Source: Acidobacteriota bacterium (lineage in GTDB: Bacteria; Acidobacteriota; Vicinamibacteria; Vicinamibacterales; JAKQTR01). From it: a stretch of DNA of 64,000 nt. The notes beneath the pieces were generated by a model, which made no database searches, was not told the DNA's origin, and saw nothing but the letters and a program-made list of their open reading frames with translations. Below, in pieces: positions 8,025-17,004 of the stretch. A program made the position numbers and the translations under genes. The stretch is from the NCBI GenBank assembly GCA_026393675.1, contig JAPKZQ010000042.1, positions 49,966 through 113,965 of the forward strand. Reading direction: 5' to 3'. Positions within the stretch are counted from its first letter, which is position 1. Each line of letters opens with the position of its first letter.

Positions 8025-10444
8025 GTCTCAGCCCCCGCGGTCAACGTCGCTTCCACCTCGCGTTCGTGACGCTCGTCTTCGTACTGGGCTTCGCGGCGTT
8101 GGCGGATTCGATCTGGCGCGTCGATTTCGACATCACGAAGGCCCCTTCATACATGTGGATTCTGCTGGCGATCCTGGTGTTTGCCAGCGGTCGATTCGCC
8201 GTGAAGGTTCCGGCGATGGCGGCCAGCATCGGCATTTCCGAGGTCTTCCTCTTCAGCATGGTCATGATGTACGGCAGTGCGCCCGCCGTCATCACCGTGG
8301 CGGTCGACGGGCTCGCCGTCTCGTTGATTCGCCGGCATCATCGCCCGAAGCTCGTGGCCTTCAACCTCGCGGAGCCAGCGCTCTCGATGTGGGTGGCCTC
8401 GAAGCTTTACTTCGCGCTGGCAGGCATTGGTCCGCTGTCTGCGCTGCCCCCCAGCACGGTGGTCACCATCGCGCAAGTTGGGCTTCCCGCCCTCGCGCTG
8501 TGCGCTGTGTACTTCCTGATGAACAGCTGGCTGAACGCGATCGCGATGACCTCGGAATCGGGCGCGTCGCCGTTTGCCATGTGGCGCAAGTACTTCCTCT
8601 GGGTATCGTTGAACTACTTCGGCGGCGCCTCGATCGCGGTGCTGCTGTCGGTCAATGCCCGGACGGTCAACACCTTCGTGCTGCTGGTGGCGATTGTCCC
8701 ACTGATCATCGTCTCGTATTACATGTTCAAGTCGTCGATGGGCCGACTCGAGGACGAGAACATCCACCTGGGAGAGGTAAACCGCCTCTACCTCAAGGTG
8801 GTTGAAGCGCTCGCCATGGCCGTTGACGCCAAGGATCAGGTGACGCACGGGCACATCTGCCGCGTGCAGACCTATGCGCTCCAGCTCGCCAAGACGCTCA
8901 ATGTTACCGATCCGAAGGAGATTCAGGCCATCGAGGCTGCTGCCCTGCTCCACGACATGGGTAAGCTCGCCATCCCCGAACACATTCTCAACAAGCCCGG
9001 CAAGCTGACGGCTGACGAGTTCGAGCGGATGAAGCTGCACGCGCCGCTCGGTGCGGAGATGTTGTCCTCGGTCGATTTTCCGTACCCCGTTGTGCCCATC
9101 GTCCGGCACCATCACGAGAGCTGGGACGGGACCGGCTATCCCGACGGTGTCAGTGGAGACGCGATTCCGATTGGAGCGCGCATCCTTTCGGTCGTCGACT
9201 GCTACGACGCGCTGCGCTCCCACCGCCCGTACCGCCGGGCCCTCTCGCCGGCTCAGGCGATGGAGATTATCAAGGAACGCCGGGGCACGATGTACGATCC
9301 GACCGTCGTCGATGCCTTCGCGGCGCTCCAAGGGGCGATCGAGGCGGAATCGGTCGAAGAGCCCTTGCCAGCCGTCCTCGACCAGTTCTCCCAGGTGGCC
9401 CGCGAGTCCTGCACAACCGACACGCGGCCGAGTCCCGTGCCGCTCGAGTTGCGTCTGTTCGCGACCAACGGTCTGCTCCGCCTGTACGACCAGATTTCGA
9501 CACTCGGTCCAGACGCCAACCTCGCCGACACGTGCGACGTCGTCGTCAGGTATCTCAGGCGCATGGCCCCAGCCGGCCTCGTCGTGTTCTACCGGAAAGA
9601 CGACACCACTGACGAGATTGTCGTCGAGCATGCGTCGGGCTTTGGCGAGGCGCTGCTGCCCGATCTCCGCATCGAGGTGGGTCATGGCATCAGCGGCTGG
9701 GTCGTGGCCAACCGCCGGTCCATCCTGAATGCCGACCCCGCACTCGACGTGGGCCCGCGCCTCGACGAACTCAACCCGAGATTCCGCAGTGCCCTGAGCA
9801 TCCCGCTGACGCCTGGCACCGAGACGACCGGCGCGGTGACGCTGTATTCAGACCAGCCGAATGCGTTCACCGACGATCAGCGCCTGGCCATTGAGATGAT
9901 CAGCGGGGCGGTTGCCGAGGCGATCCAGCGTGCCTACCGCCGTACGCTGGCGATGGCCGGGCATGGATCCGTGCCGGCCGGCGTACCGGTGGTCACCGGC
10001 GCCATGGAGGCGATCCTCGAACGCGACGTGTTCTGGAGAGGCTCGACCGGACGCAATCTCGGCGTCTTGTGCGTGCGCGCGATGGGAGGCGACGGCCTCA
10101 TGGACCACGCGGCGGTTGCGGTGAGCCAGGCGACACGCATCGCGGATCTGATCTTCCGGCCAAGCGACCAGGAGCTGGTCGTCTTGATGCCCGATTGCGA
10201 ACCTGCCGCCGGTCAGATCATCGTTGATCGCATCGGAGTTGCCCTGCCGCGGGCGGTCGTCGCACGTGCCGACCTGCCGCCTCTGCTTCAGATGGCGTTC
10301 GCCTGCGGCCCGTACGATGGCGACACGGTGCGCCAGTTGCTGGCCGTGGCGCGGCGACGCATGGACGAGGCCGGGCCCGCGACGTGTGGGATCGAATCGA
10401 CCGTCGAAGTACCCGTCACCCGCGCGGAGGGGGAACGCGCATGA
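8021..10444 (+). CDS. Membrane HD-GYP phosphodiesterase with GAF and degenerate GGDEF domain
   Basis: An 807-residue c-di-GMP signalling protein. About 230 N-terminal residues form a multi-helix membrane sensor. The HD-GYP domain spans roughly 255-430 with HDMGK (His311-Asp312), RHHHESWDGTGYPDG (GYP at 372-374) and YDALRSHRPYR, so the c-di-GMP hydrolase motifs look intact. A GAF domain follows (about 490-640: VGHGISGWVVANRRSI, TTGAVTLYSDQP). The last 130 residues align with the GGDEF domain of the next protein, but the signature reads SDQEL (RPSDQELVVLMPDCEPA against RFAGDEFVVVLGDCEPA), so cyclase activity is unlikely. It overlaps the activator gene and the next gene by 4 bp each. Confidence 0.9.
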   Translation: MSLSPRGQRRFHLAFVTLVFVLGFAALADSIWRVDFDITKAPSYMWILLAILVFASGRFAVKVPAMAASIGISEVFLFSMVMMYGSAPAVITVAVDGLAVSLIRRHHRPKLVAFNLAEPALSMWVASKLYFALAGIGPLSALPPSTVVTIAQVGLPALALCAVYFLMNSWLNAIAMTSESGASPFAMWRKYFLWVSLNYFGGASIAVLLSVNARTVNTFVLLVAIVPLIIVSYYMFKSSMGRLEDENIHLGEVNRLYLKVVEALAMAVDAKDQVTHGHICRVQTYALQLAKTLNVTDPKEIQAIEAAALLHDMGKLAIPEHILNKPGKLTADEFERMKLHAPLGAEMLSSVDFPYPVVPIVRHHHESWDGTGYPDGVSGDAIPIGARILSVVDCYDALRSHRPYRRALSPAQAMEIIKERRGTMYDPTVVDAFAALQGAIEAESVEEPLPAVLDQFSQVARESCTTDTRPSPVPLELRLFATNGLLRLYDQISTLGPDANLADTCDVVVRYLRRMAPAGLVVFYRKDDTTDEIVVEHASGFGEALLPDLRIEVGHGISGWVVANRRSILNADPALDVGPRLDELNPRFRSALSIPLTPGTETTGAVTLYSDQPNAFTDDQRLAIEMISGAVAEAIQRAYRRTLAMAGHGSVPAGVPVVTGAMEAILERDVFWRGSTGRNLGVLCVRAMGGDGLMDHAAVAVSQATRIADLIFRPSDQELVVLMPDCEPAAGQIIVDRIGVALPRAVVARADLPPLLQMAFACGPYDGDTVRQLLAVARRRMDEAGPATCGIESTVEVPVTRAEGERA

Positions 10445-12882
10445 CCAAACAGACCCCTTCGGCTCACGTGTCGGCCGACCCGAAGCCCCGCGGTAGCTTC
10501 CGGTCCCAGCCGCCAGTCGTCAGGGCGTACGTCTCGATTGTCGTCGTGGCGGGCGCGGTCGTCGTCGTGGCGGGTGCGGCCGTCGTGGCCTTCAGTTTCG
10601 CAAAGGGCCTGCCCGGAGCACTCGCGACGTTTGTCGGTCTGCTCGCCGTGTCGGTGCTCACCTCGGCCATCAAAATCTCTCTGCCACTGGCCGCCGGCGG
10701 ATCGAGCCTGTCGTTTTCCTATGTGGCGAACTTCGCCTCGGTGCTCGTCCTGGGAACATGGCCGACGGTCCTGATTTCGGCGGTGACCGGGTGGAGTCAG
10801 TGCACGTTCCGGATGCATTCCCGCAACCCGGTGCACAAGACCCTGTTCAGCATCGCGACACTGGCCCTGTCGGCCGCTGGCGCCGGCGTGGCTTATCAGC
10901 TCGCCCTGCCCCCGCTCGTACACTCGTGGTGGACCCAGATCGGGGCGGCCGCGACCGCGGCGTCGGCCTATTTCCTGATCAACACGAGCCTGGTCAGCCT
11001 GGCCGTCTCGCTGACGTCCCGGGAGCCCGTGCTTCCGGTATGGCAGAAGAACTTCCTCTGGAGCGCGCCAAGTTACTACATCGGGGCCGGCCTCGCGATG
11101 GTGATCGCCCAGTTGTCGGAGAGCGGCCTTCAATGGTGGGCGGTCATTTTCTCGTTGCCGGTGTACTTGACGTACCGCAGCTTCCGGGCCTACTCCGATC
11201 GGATCGCCGATGAACAGCGGCAGGTCCGCGAACTTGCCGATGTCCAGCTGGCGACGATCGAGGCGCTTGCCTTGGCGATCGAAGCCAAGGACCGCACGTC
11301 TCACGACCACCTGCGGCGGATGCAGGCCTACTCGGAGGGATTGGGGCGGGCCATCGGTCTCACGGAACCCGAAATCCGGGGCATCAAGACAGCGGCCATG
11401 CTCCATGACATTGGCAATCTGGCCGTCCCCGAACACATCCTGTCGAAGACCGGCACGTTGAGTGACGAGGAATACAGCCGCCTGAAGATCCACCCGAGAG
11501 TCGGCGCTGAGATCATCAGGTCGGTGCCCTTCCCCTACCCGGTGGCGTCGCTGATTCTGTCGCATCACGAACGCTGGGATGGACGCGGCTACCCCGAAGG
11601 CCTCAAAGGCCACGAGATTCCCGCTGGCGCGAGAATCCTGGCGGTTGCCGACTGCTTTACCGCCATGCTTTCCGGACGGCCGCACCGCCCGGCGCGCACC
11701 TACGCCGAGGCCATCGCCACGCTGCGCGAAAACGGCGGATCGGCGCTCGATCCCACCCTGGTCGAACGGTTCATCGAAGTCCTGCCTGACGTGGAGTATC
11801 AGCTCCACGGCGGCAAGTCGCTCACCGACGCCAGCCGGACGACGTCGAAGACCGCCGGAACCGACAGGGCGCTCACCGACATCGCGGGAGCCCACCGCGA
11901 GGAGCAGATGCTCCACGACATCTCCCAAGCCCTGAGCGCATCGCTCCGCGTATCGGACACGCTCGCGCTGGTGTCGTCATCGATGGTGGAATGCGTGCCG
12001 TTTGTCTCGTGCGCGCTGTTCCTGTTCGACGAGGAATCCCAGTTGTACCTCTGCCGCCACGTCGCCGGCACCCAGCACGACGGGATCCGGGCGATGGTGG
12101 CCGCTCAGGTTGAATCGCTGGGCGAAATGCTGCCGGCCCAGCCGATCCAGGGGCGGACGCCGGGCACGCCTGGTACGCGCATCCAATCGGCGCTGGTATC
12201 GCCCCTCCAGATCGAGGATCAGACCATTGGCGCGCTCGCGCTCTACCACACCGACAGAGATGCGTTCACAGCCGACCATCGCCGGCTGCTCGGCCGGGTA
12301 GCGGCGCAGGCCGCGACCGTCATCGCCAACGCGATGGTGTTTGAACGCGCACAGGAACAATCGCTGACCGACGTGTTGACCGGGCTACCGAACCGGCGGT
12401 ATCTCGACCGTCAGTTTGGACAGGAACTGGCGCGCGCACAGCGTCAACAGGGACGTCTGTCGCTGCTCGTGCTCGACATGGATCGCTTCAAACAGATCAA
12501 TGACGGGTTCGGTCATCAGGCCGGCGACCGGGCACTCAAGGAAGTGGCGCACGTCCTTCGATCCAGCCTCCGCGTGTATGATGTGTGCGCGCGATTCGCG
12601 GGCGACGAGTTCGTGGTCGTGCTCGGTGACTGCGAGCCGGCCCAGGCCGAACGCCGGCGACAGGAGCTGCAATCGGCCATCGCGGCGTTGCCCTTCGAAC
12701 CCGCGCCGGGCCACGTGCTGCAGCTCGGTGTGAGTATCGGCGTCGCGTCGTTCCCGGAAGACGGCCAGACGGTCGACGAAATGGTGGCGATTGCTGATCG
12801 TCGCATGTATGCCGACAAGGCGAACAGGAAATCGACTCCCGTTGGTGGCCAGGACATTACCCCCGGACATCTGTGGCCGTAA
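10441..12882 (+). CDS. Membrane HD-GYP / GAF / GGDEF hybrid c-di-GMP protein
   Basis: An 813-residue paralogue of the preceding protein with the same architecture: membrane helices to about residue 255, HD-GYP (about 270-440), GAF (about 490-640) and GGDEF (about 650-805). The GGDEF site is AGDEF (720-724), a common active variant, with an RxxD inhibitory site RVYD (711-714) at the spacing seen in PleD. The HD motif is HDIGN (322-326) instead of HDxGK, so the conserved Lys is Asn, while GRGYPEG is kept; hydrolase activity is uncertain. ATG 10441 overlaps the previous stop as ATGA; the frame is open upstream but only inside that gene. Likely role: the cyclase partner of the upstream hydrolase. 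Confidence 0.9.
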   Translation: MTKQTPSAHVSADPKPRGSFRSQPPVVRAYVSIVVVAGAVVVVAGAAVVAFSFAKGLPGALATFVGLLAVSVLTSAIKISLPLAAGGSSLSFSYVANFASVLVLGTWPTVLISAVTGWSQCTFRMHSRNPVHKTLFSIATLALSAAGAGVAYQLALPPLVHSWWTQIGAAATAASAYFLINTSLVSLAVSLTSREPVLPVWQKNFLWSAPSYYIGAGLAMVIAQLSESGLQWWAVIFSLPVYLTYRSFRAYSDRIADEQRQVRELADVQLATIEALALAIEAKDRTSHDHLRRMQAYSEGLGRAIGLTEPEIRGIKTAAMLHDIGNLAVPEHILSKTGTLSDEEYSRLKIHPRVGAEIIRSVPFPYPVASLILSHHERWDGRGYPEGLKGHEIPAGARILAVADCFTAMLSGRPHRPARTYAEAIATLRENGGSALDPTLVERFIEVLPDVEYQLHGGKSLTDASRTTSKTAGTDRALTDIAGAHREEQMLHDISQALSASLRVSDTLALVSSSMVECVPFVSCALFLFDEESQLYLCRHVAGTQHDGIRAMVAAQVESLGEMLPAQPIQGRTPGTPGTRIQSALVSPLQIEDQTIGALALYHTDRDAFTADHRRLLGRVAAQAATVIANAMVFERAQEQSLTDVLTGLPNRRYLDRQFGQELARAQRQQGRLSLLVLDMDRFKQINDGFGHQAGDRALKEVAHVLRSSLRVYDVCARFAGDEFVVVLGDCEPAQAERRRQELQSAIAALPFEPAPGHVLQLGVSIGVASFPEDGQTVDEMVAIADRRMYADKANRKSTPVGGQDITPGHLWP

Positions 12883-12919
12883 GTCCTGAACCGCGGCGTC
12901 TGGACGTGAGAGGGACCCG

Positions 12920-14155
12920 TTGAGTATCGACTGGCGCCAGGGACTTCCCGTGCTGCGCCTTGACGGGGTGTCACTGTGTGAACCCCGCCTCGTCGACGCC
13001 GCCGGACTCTTCGCCCGCCTGACGACCCCCAGTGTCGTCAAGTTCCTGTCGACTCCGCCGGACACGGCCGACGGCTTTGAACGCTTCATCGGCTGGGTGC
13101 AACACGAACGACAACACGGGCGTCACGTCTGCTACGCGATTGTCCCGAGCGGGTCGCCCGACCCGGTCGGCCTGATCCAGGCGCGGGAAATCGAGCCCGG
13201 ATTCGGCACCGCCGAGTGGGGCTTCGCCCTGGATGAAGCCTCGTGGGGAACGGGGCTGTTCATGAGGTGCGCGACCGCGATGGCCGACTTCGTGTTCCGC
13301 CACGTCGGTGTACATCGTCTCGAAGCACGCGCGTCTGTCAGGAACGGCCGCGGAAACGGTGTCCTCCAGAAACTCGGTGCCGTCCCCGAGGGGGTCCTGC
13401 GCCGCTCGTTCGACAACGGGACTCGCAAGACCGATCAGGTGCTGTGGTCCCTGCTTGCCAGCGATTGGCTCGCCGCGCATGCGGGTCTGTCGTACGAGCT
13501 CAAAGACCCGGTGACGCTCGCTCCAGAGACCGTGCTCGATCGGGCCCGCGGGTCGCGGACCGAGGCCTGGAAGCGGGGCTTGCCCGAACTTCGCGGAGAC
13601 GGCGTCATTCTGCGGGAGCTGGTGCCTGCCGATGCCCCGACGTTGACCAGAGATTTCAAGGATGCCGAGGTGGGCCGGTACATCCCTCCGCCCCCGGCCG
13701 ACGTCGACGCCTTCCAGCGCTTCGTCGAGTGGGCTCGGAAGCAGCGTGAGGCTGGCAGCTACTTCTGCTACGCCGTCGTTCCCGATGATGAACGGCAGGC
13801 GGTCGGGCTCTTTCAGGTCCACCAACTCGAGCCGCCGTTCAAGAGCGCGGAATGGGGTTTCGTGTTCGCCAAGCGGTACTGGGGCACCGGCCTGTTCGCC
13901 AGGAGCGCCTGCCTCCTGCTCGACTACGTCTTCGAGTCGCTGGGCGTCAAGCGCCTGGAGGCCAGGGCCGTGGCCGACAACGCCAGGGCCAACGGCGTGC
14001 TTCGCAAACTGGGCGCCGTGGAAGAGGGCCGGCTGCGGCGATCATTCCTGCTCGGCGGGCAGTACCACGATGATGTGTTGTGGTCCATCCTCGACACAGA
14101 CTGGGCGACCCGCCGCGGCCGACACCACGTCCCTGATCCTATCGCCTCGTCCTGA
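12920..14155 (+). CDS. Tandem GNAT acetyltransferase (two RimJ-like domains)
   Basis: A 411-residue protein made of two homologous GNAT domains. Domain 1 is about 1-195 (LPVLRLDGVSL, TAEWGFALDEASWGTGLF, HRLEARASVRNGRGNGVLQKLG). Domain 2 is about 210-400 (LPELRGDGVIL, SAEWGFVFAKRYWGTGLF, KRLEARAVADNARANGVLRKLG). Each keeps the acetyl-CoA strand and the N-x3-G-x-L-x-K-L-G end motif of RimJ/RimL proteins. It probably transfers acetyl groups to protein N-termini or small amines; the substrate is unknown. The start is TTG 12920 with GAGAGGG just upstream. The 37-bp gap to the GGDEF gene allows co-transcription. Confidence 0.85.
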   Translation: MSIDWRQGLPVLRLDGVSLCEPRLVDAAGLFARLTTPSVVKFLSTPPDTADGFERFIGWVQHERQHGRHVCYAIVPSGSPDPVGLIQAREIEPGFGTAEWGFALDEASWGTGLFMRCATAMADFVFRHVGVHRLEARASVRNGRGNGVLQKLGAVPEGVLRRSFDNGTRKTDQVLWSLLASDWLAAHAGLSYELKDPVTLAPETVLDRARGSRTEAWKRGLPELRGDGVILRELVPADAPTLTRDFKDAEVGRYIPPPPADVDAFQRFVEWARKQREAGSYFCYAVVPDDERQAVGLFQVHQLEPPFKSAEWGFVFAKRYWGTGLFARSACLLLDYVFESLGVKRLEARAVADNARANGVLRKLGAVEEGRLRRSFLLGGQYHDDVLWSILDTDWATRRGRHHVPDPIASS

Positions 14156-14225
14156 CCAGCCGCAGAGGTTTCCCTCCACCTGCCTGACACGATACGAGTG
14201 CTGGTATGATCCTCCGGCCGGGCCC

Positions 14226-16967
14226 ATGATGAGTAACGTCTATGACGCCTTTGCCGCTGCCGCCGACCGGTTTTCCGATCGGCCTGCGGTCGCGATCTTC
14301 TCCCGGACCGGTATCGACACGTATCGATACGCCGATCTGCGTGCGCTGACCGGGCGCGTGGCGCAACTACTCGCCGCGCAGGGCATCCGGCCGGGAGATC
14401 GGTGCGCGATCCTCGCCGACAATGATGTGCGCTGGTGTTCGGCCTATCTCGGCACGCTGCGATTGGGTTCGGTCGCGGTTCCCCTCGACACCGCGTACAA
14501 GGCGTGCCAGGTCCGAACCGTCATCGATGACGCCGGCGCCCTGGTGCTCTTCACGACAGCCAGGTACCTTGGCGTCGCGCGCGAGGCGACGGCCACGCTC
14601 TCGACACCTCCCAGGCTGGTGCTGCTGTCGGGTTCACAGGACGGGCTGTCCAGTCTCGACGATCCAGGCGACGGCGCAGCACCGCTCCCGGACTCCTGTC
14701 CCGCGACGCTGGATGACCCGGCCGTCACGCTGTACACCTCGGGCACGACGAGCGATCCCAAGGGCGTCGTCCTCACGCACGGCAACCTGCTCGCCGAGAA
14801 GACCGCCGCATTCAAGATCGTCACCATCACAGAGCAGGACAGCATCCTCGGCATCCTCCCGCTGTTTCACGCGCTCGCGCAGGTGGCAAACCTCCTGCTG
14901 CCACTGACGGCAGGCGCGCGTGTCGTGTTTCTCGAGACGCTCAACAGCACCGAGATGATGCGGGCCCTGGCCGAATGCCGCATCACGGCGCTCTGTGTGG
15001 TCCCCCAGTTCTACTACCTGCTCCACCAGCGCGTGATGGAGCGGGTCCGGGCCTCGCCGTTCCCGGTTCGGATCACCTTCACGACACTGCTCGGCCTGAA
15101 CGGCTGGCTACGGAGAGCCCTCCGGGTCAATCTCGGCCGTGTGTTCTTCAGCCGCGTTCATGACGGTCTTGGCGGACGCATGCGCATCATGGTCACAGGC
15201 GGATCGCGCTTCGATCCCAGGATCGGACGCGAACTGTTCGCCATGGGGCTCAATATCATCCAGGCGTACGGCCTGACGGAGTGCTCTGGAGCCGCGACCA
15301 TCACCCGGCCGGGAGATCCCCACATCGACACCGTGGGACTGCCTTTTGACGGTGTCGAGGTCAGGATTCTCGACGAGCCGGCCGAGACCAATGCCCGCGA
15401 ACACCGTGACGGCGAGGTGCTGATCAAGGGACCGATCGTCATGGCCCGGTACCACAACCGCCCCGATGCCACCGCCGAAACGATTCGGGACGGGTGGTTG
15501 TACACCGGCGATCTTGGGTATTTCGACCCGTCAGGACGTCTTCACATCACGGGCCGGAAGAAAGAAATGATCGTGCTGGCGTCGGGCAAGAACATCTATC
15601 CCGAGGAGATTGAACTGGTCTACGCGCAGTCTCCGTTCATCAAGGAGATCTGCGTGATGGGCGTGGCGCGACCCGACGAGCCCGCCGCCGAACGACTGCA
15701 CGCCATCGTCGTCCCAGACCTGGATGTGATGCGCGAGCGGCGGATTGTCAATACGCGCGAGATCATCCGTTTCGACATTGAAGGGCTGTCGCTGCAGCTG
15801 CCCCATCACAAGCGGGTGCTGAGTTTCGATGTCTGGCTGGAGGATCTGCCGCGCACCACCACGAGCAAGCTGAAGCGGCACGCGATTGAAGAGATCTACC
15901 GGTCCAGGCTGGCCGAGGCGGCCAGGCCCCCGGACAAGGTCGAGTGGCGCGACCAGGACCAGGTGTGGGCGGCCGACCCGCACGTCGCCGCTGCCCTGCA
16001 GGCGATCCGGGCGGCTGCCAAACCCAGCGCCGTCGTCACGCCCGATGCCAATCTCGAACTCGACCTTGGACTCGACTCAATGGAACGCGTTGAGTTGCTC
16101 GCGGGCCTCGAGCTCACGTTCAACGTCGACGTGCCTGACGAAGCCGCCCACCGCATCTATACCGTCCGCGAACTGGTCGAAGCACTCCGCCCGACCGACG
16201 GTGGCGCACAGGGTGGAACCGATTCGACCGCTGATCCGTGGGCGCGCATTTTCGACCAGCCCGTCGACGATCCCGCGATCCAGGCGATCTTGACGCGCCG
16301 CCCTCTATTTACGCCTTTTGCATTCTCCCTGATGCGATTGGTCAACCTGGCGGCCCGCGCACTGATTGGACTCCGTGTGTCCGGCCTGGAGCGCATGCCA
16401 CGGGTGGGGTCGTTTATCGTATGCCCCAACCACCAGAGCTACCTCGACGCGTTTCTCCTGGTGGGCGCCCTGCCCTACCGGACGTTCAAGCGCCTGTTCT
16501 TCGTCGGCGCGAGCGAGTATTTTGCGATGCCGTTCACGGCCCGGCTCGCGACCCTGATGAACGTAGTGCCGGTTGATCCCGACGCGAACCTGGTCCGCGC
16601 GATGCAGGCGGGCGGCTTCGGCCTCAGGCGCGACAAAATCCTCGTGCTCTTTCCGGAAGGTGAACGGTCGCCGGACGGCGCGCCCAGGAAGTTCAAGAAA
16701 GGTGCCGCCATCCTGTCGCATCAACTCGGCGTGCCCATCCAGCCGGTGGCCATCGACGGCCTGCAGACCGTCTGGCCCCGCGGCAAGCCGCCCCAGTGGC
16801 GAACGTTGCTGCCTTGGGCCGCGACGCGGTCGGCCATTCGGTTCGGCGATACGATTGCGCCGGAATCAGGCGCCGGCACGGCGAGCGAGGACCGCTACGC
16901 CCATCTGACTGGCGTGCTGCGGCAGTCCATCGTGTCGATGTGGATGGAATTGGGCGCCCACCGGTGA
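14226..16967 (+). CDS. Acyl-activating enzyme - acyl carrier - PlsC acyltransferase fusion
   Basis: A 913-residue three-part enzyme for activating a fatty acid and transferring it to a lysophospholipid. Residues about 1-560 are an AMP-dependent synthetase (YTSGTTSDPKGVVLTHGN, IQAYGLTECSG, GDLGYFDPSGRLHITGRKKEMI). About 585-660 is a carrier domain with LDLGLDSMERVELL, Ser618 being the phosphopantetheine site. About 690-905 is a PlsC acyltransferase (PNHQSYLD with His736 and Asp741; LFPEGERSPDG). E. coli Aas has acyltransferase first and no carrier, so the order is reversed and a carrier is inserted. The frame is open further upstream, overlapping the acetyltransferase, but homology starts at the ATG pair 14226/14229. 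The PlsC part suggests membrane association. Confidence 0.9.
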   Translation: MMSNVYDAFAAAADRFSDRPAVAIFSRTGIDTYRYADLRALTGRVAQLLAAQGIRPGDRCAILADNDVRWCSAYLGTLRLGSVAVPLDTAYKACQVRTVIDDAGALVLFTTARYLGVAREATATLSTPPRLVLLSGSQDGLSSLDDPGDGAAPLPDSCPATLDDPAVTLYTSGTTSDPKGVVLTHGNLLAEKTAAFKIVTITEQDSILGILPLFHALAQVANLLLPLTAGARVVFLETLNSTEMMRALAECRITALCVVPQFYYLLHQRVMERVRASPFPVRITFTTLLGLNGWLRRALRVNLGRVFFSRVHDGLGGRMRIMVTGGSRFDPRIGRELFAMGLNIIQAYGLTECSGAATITRPGDPHIDTVGLPFDGVEVRILDEPAETNAREHRDGEVLIKGPIVMARYHNRPDATAETIRDGWLYTGDLGYFDPSGRLHITGRKKEMIVLASGKNIYPEEIELVYAQSPFIKEICVMGVARPDEPAAERLHAIVVPDLDVMRERRIVNTREIIRFDIEGLSLQLPHHKRVLSFDVWLEDLPRTTTSKLKRHAIEEIYRSRLAEAARPPDKVEWRDQDQVWAADPHVAAALQAIRAAAKPSAVVTPDANLELDLGLDSMERVELLAGLELTFNVDVPDEAAHRIYTVRELVEALRPTDGGAQGGTDSTADPWARIFDQPVDDPAIQAILTRRPLFTPFAFSLMRLVNLAARALIGLRVSGLERMPRVGSFIVCPNHQSYLDAFLLVGALPYRTFKRLFFVGASEYFAMPFTARLATLMNVVPVDPDANLVRAMQAGGFGLRRDKILVLFPEGERSPDGAPRKFKKGAAILSHQLGVPIQPVAIDGLQTVWPRGKPPQWRTLLPWAATRSAIRFGDTIAPESGAGTASEDRYAHLTGVLRQSIVSMWMELGAHR

Positions 16968-17004
16968 CTGATCGACGAGCGGTCACCGGCGGGCGTCGAG
17001 CGGT

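Noticed and set aside
10288..11928. 546-codon minus-strand frame opposite the second HD-GYP gene
   Set aside because: Antisense shadow with no recognisable domain.
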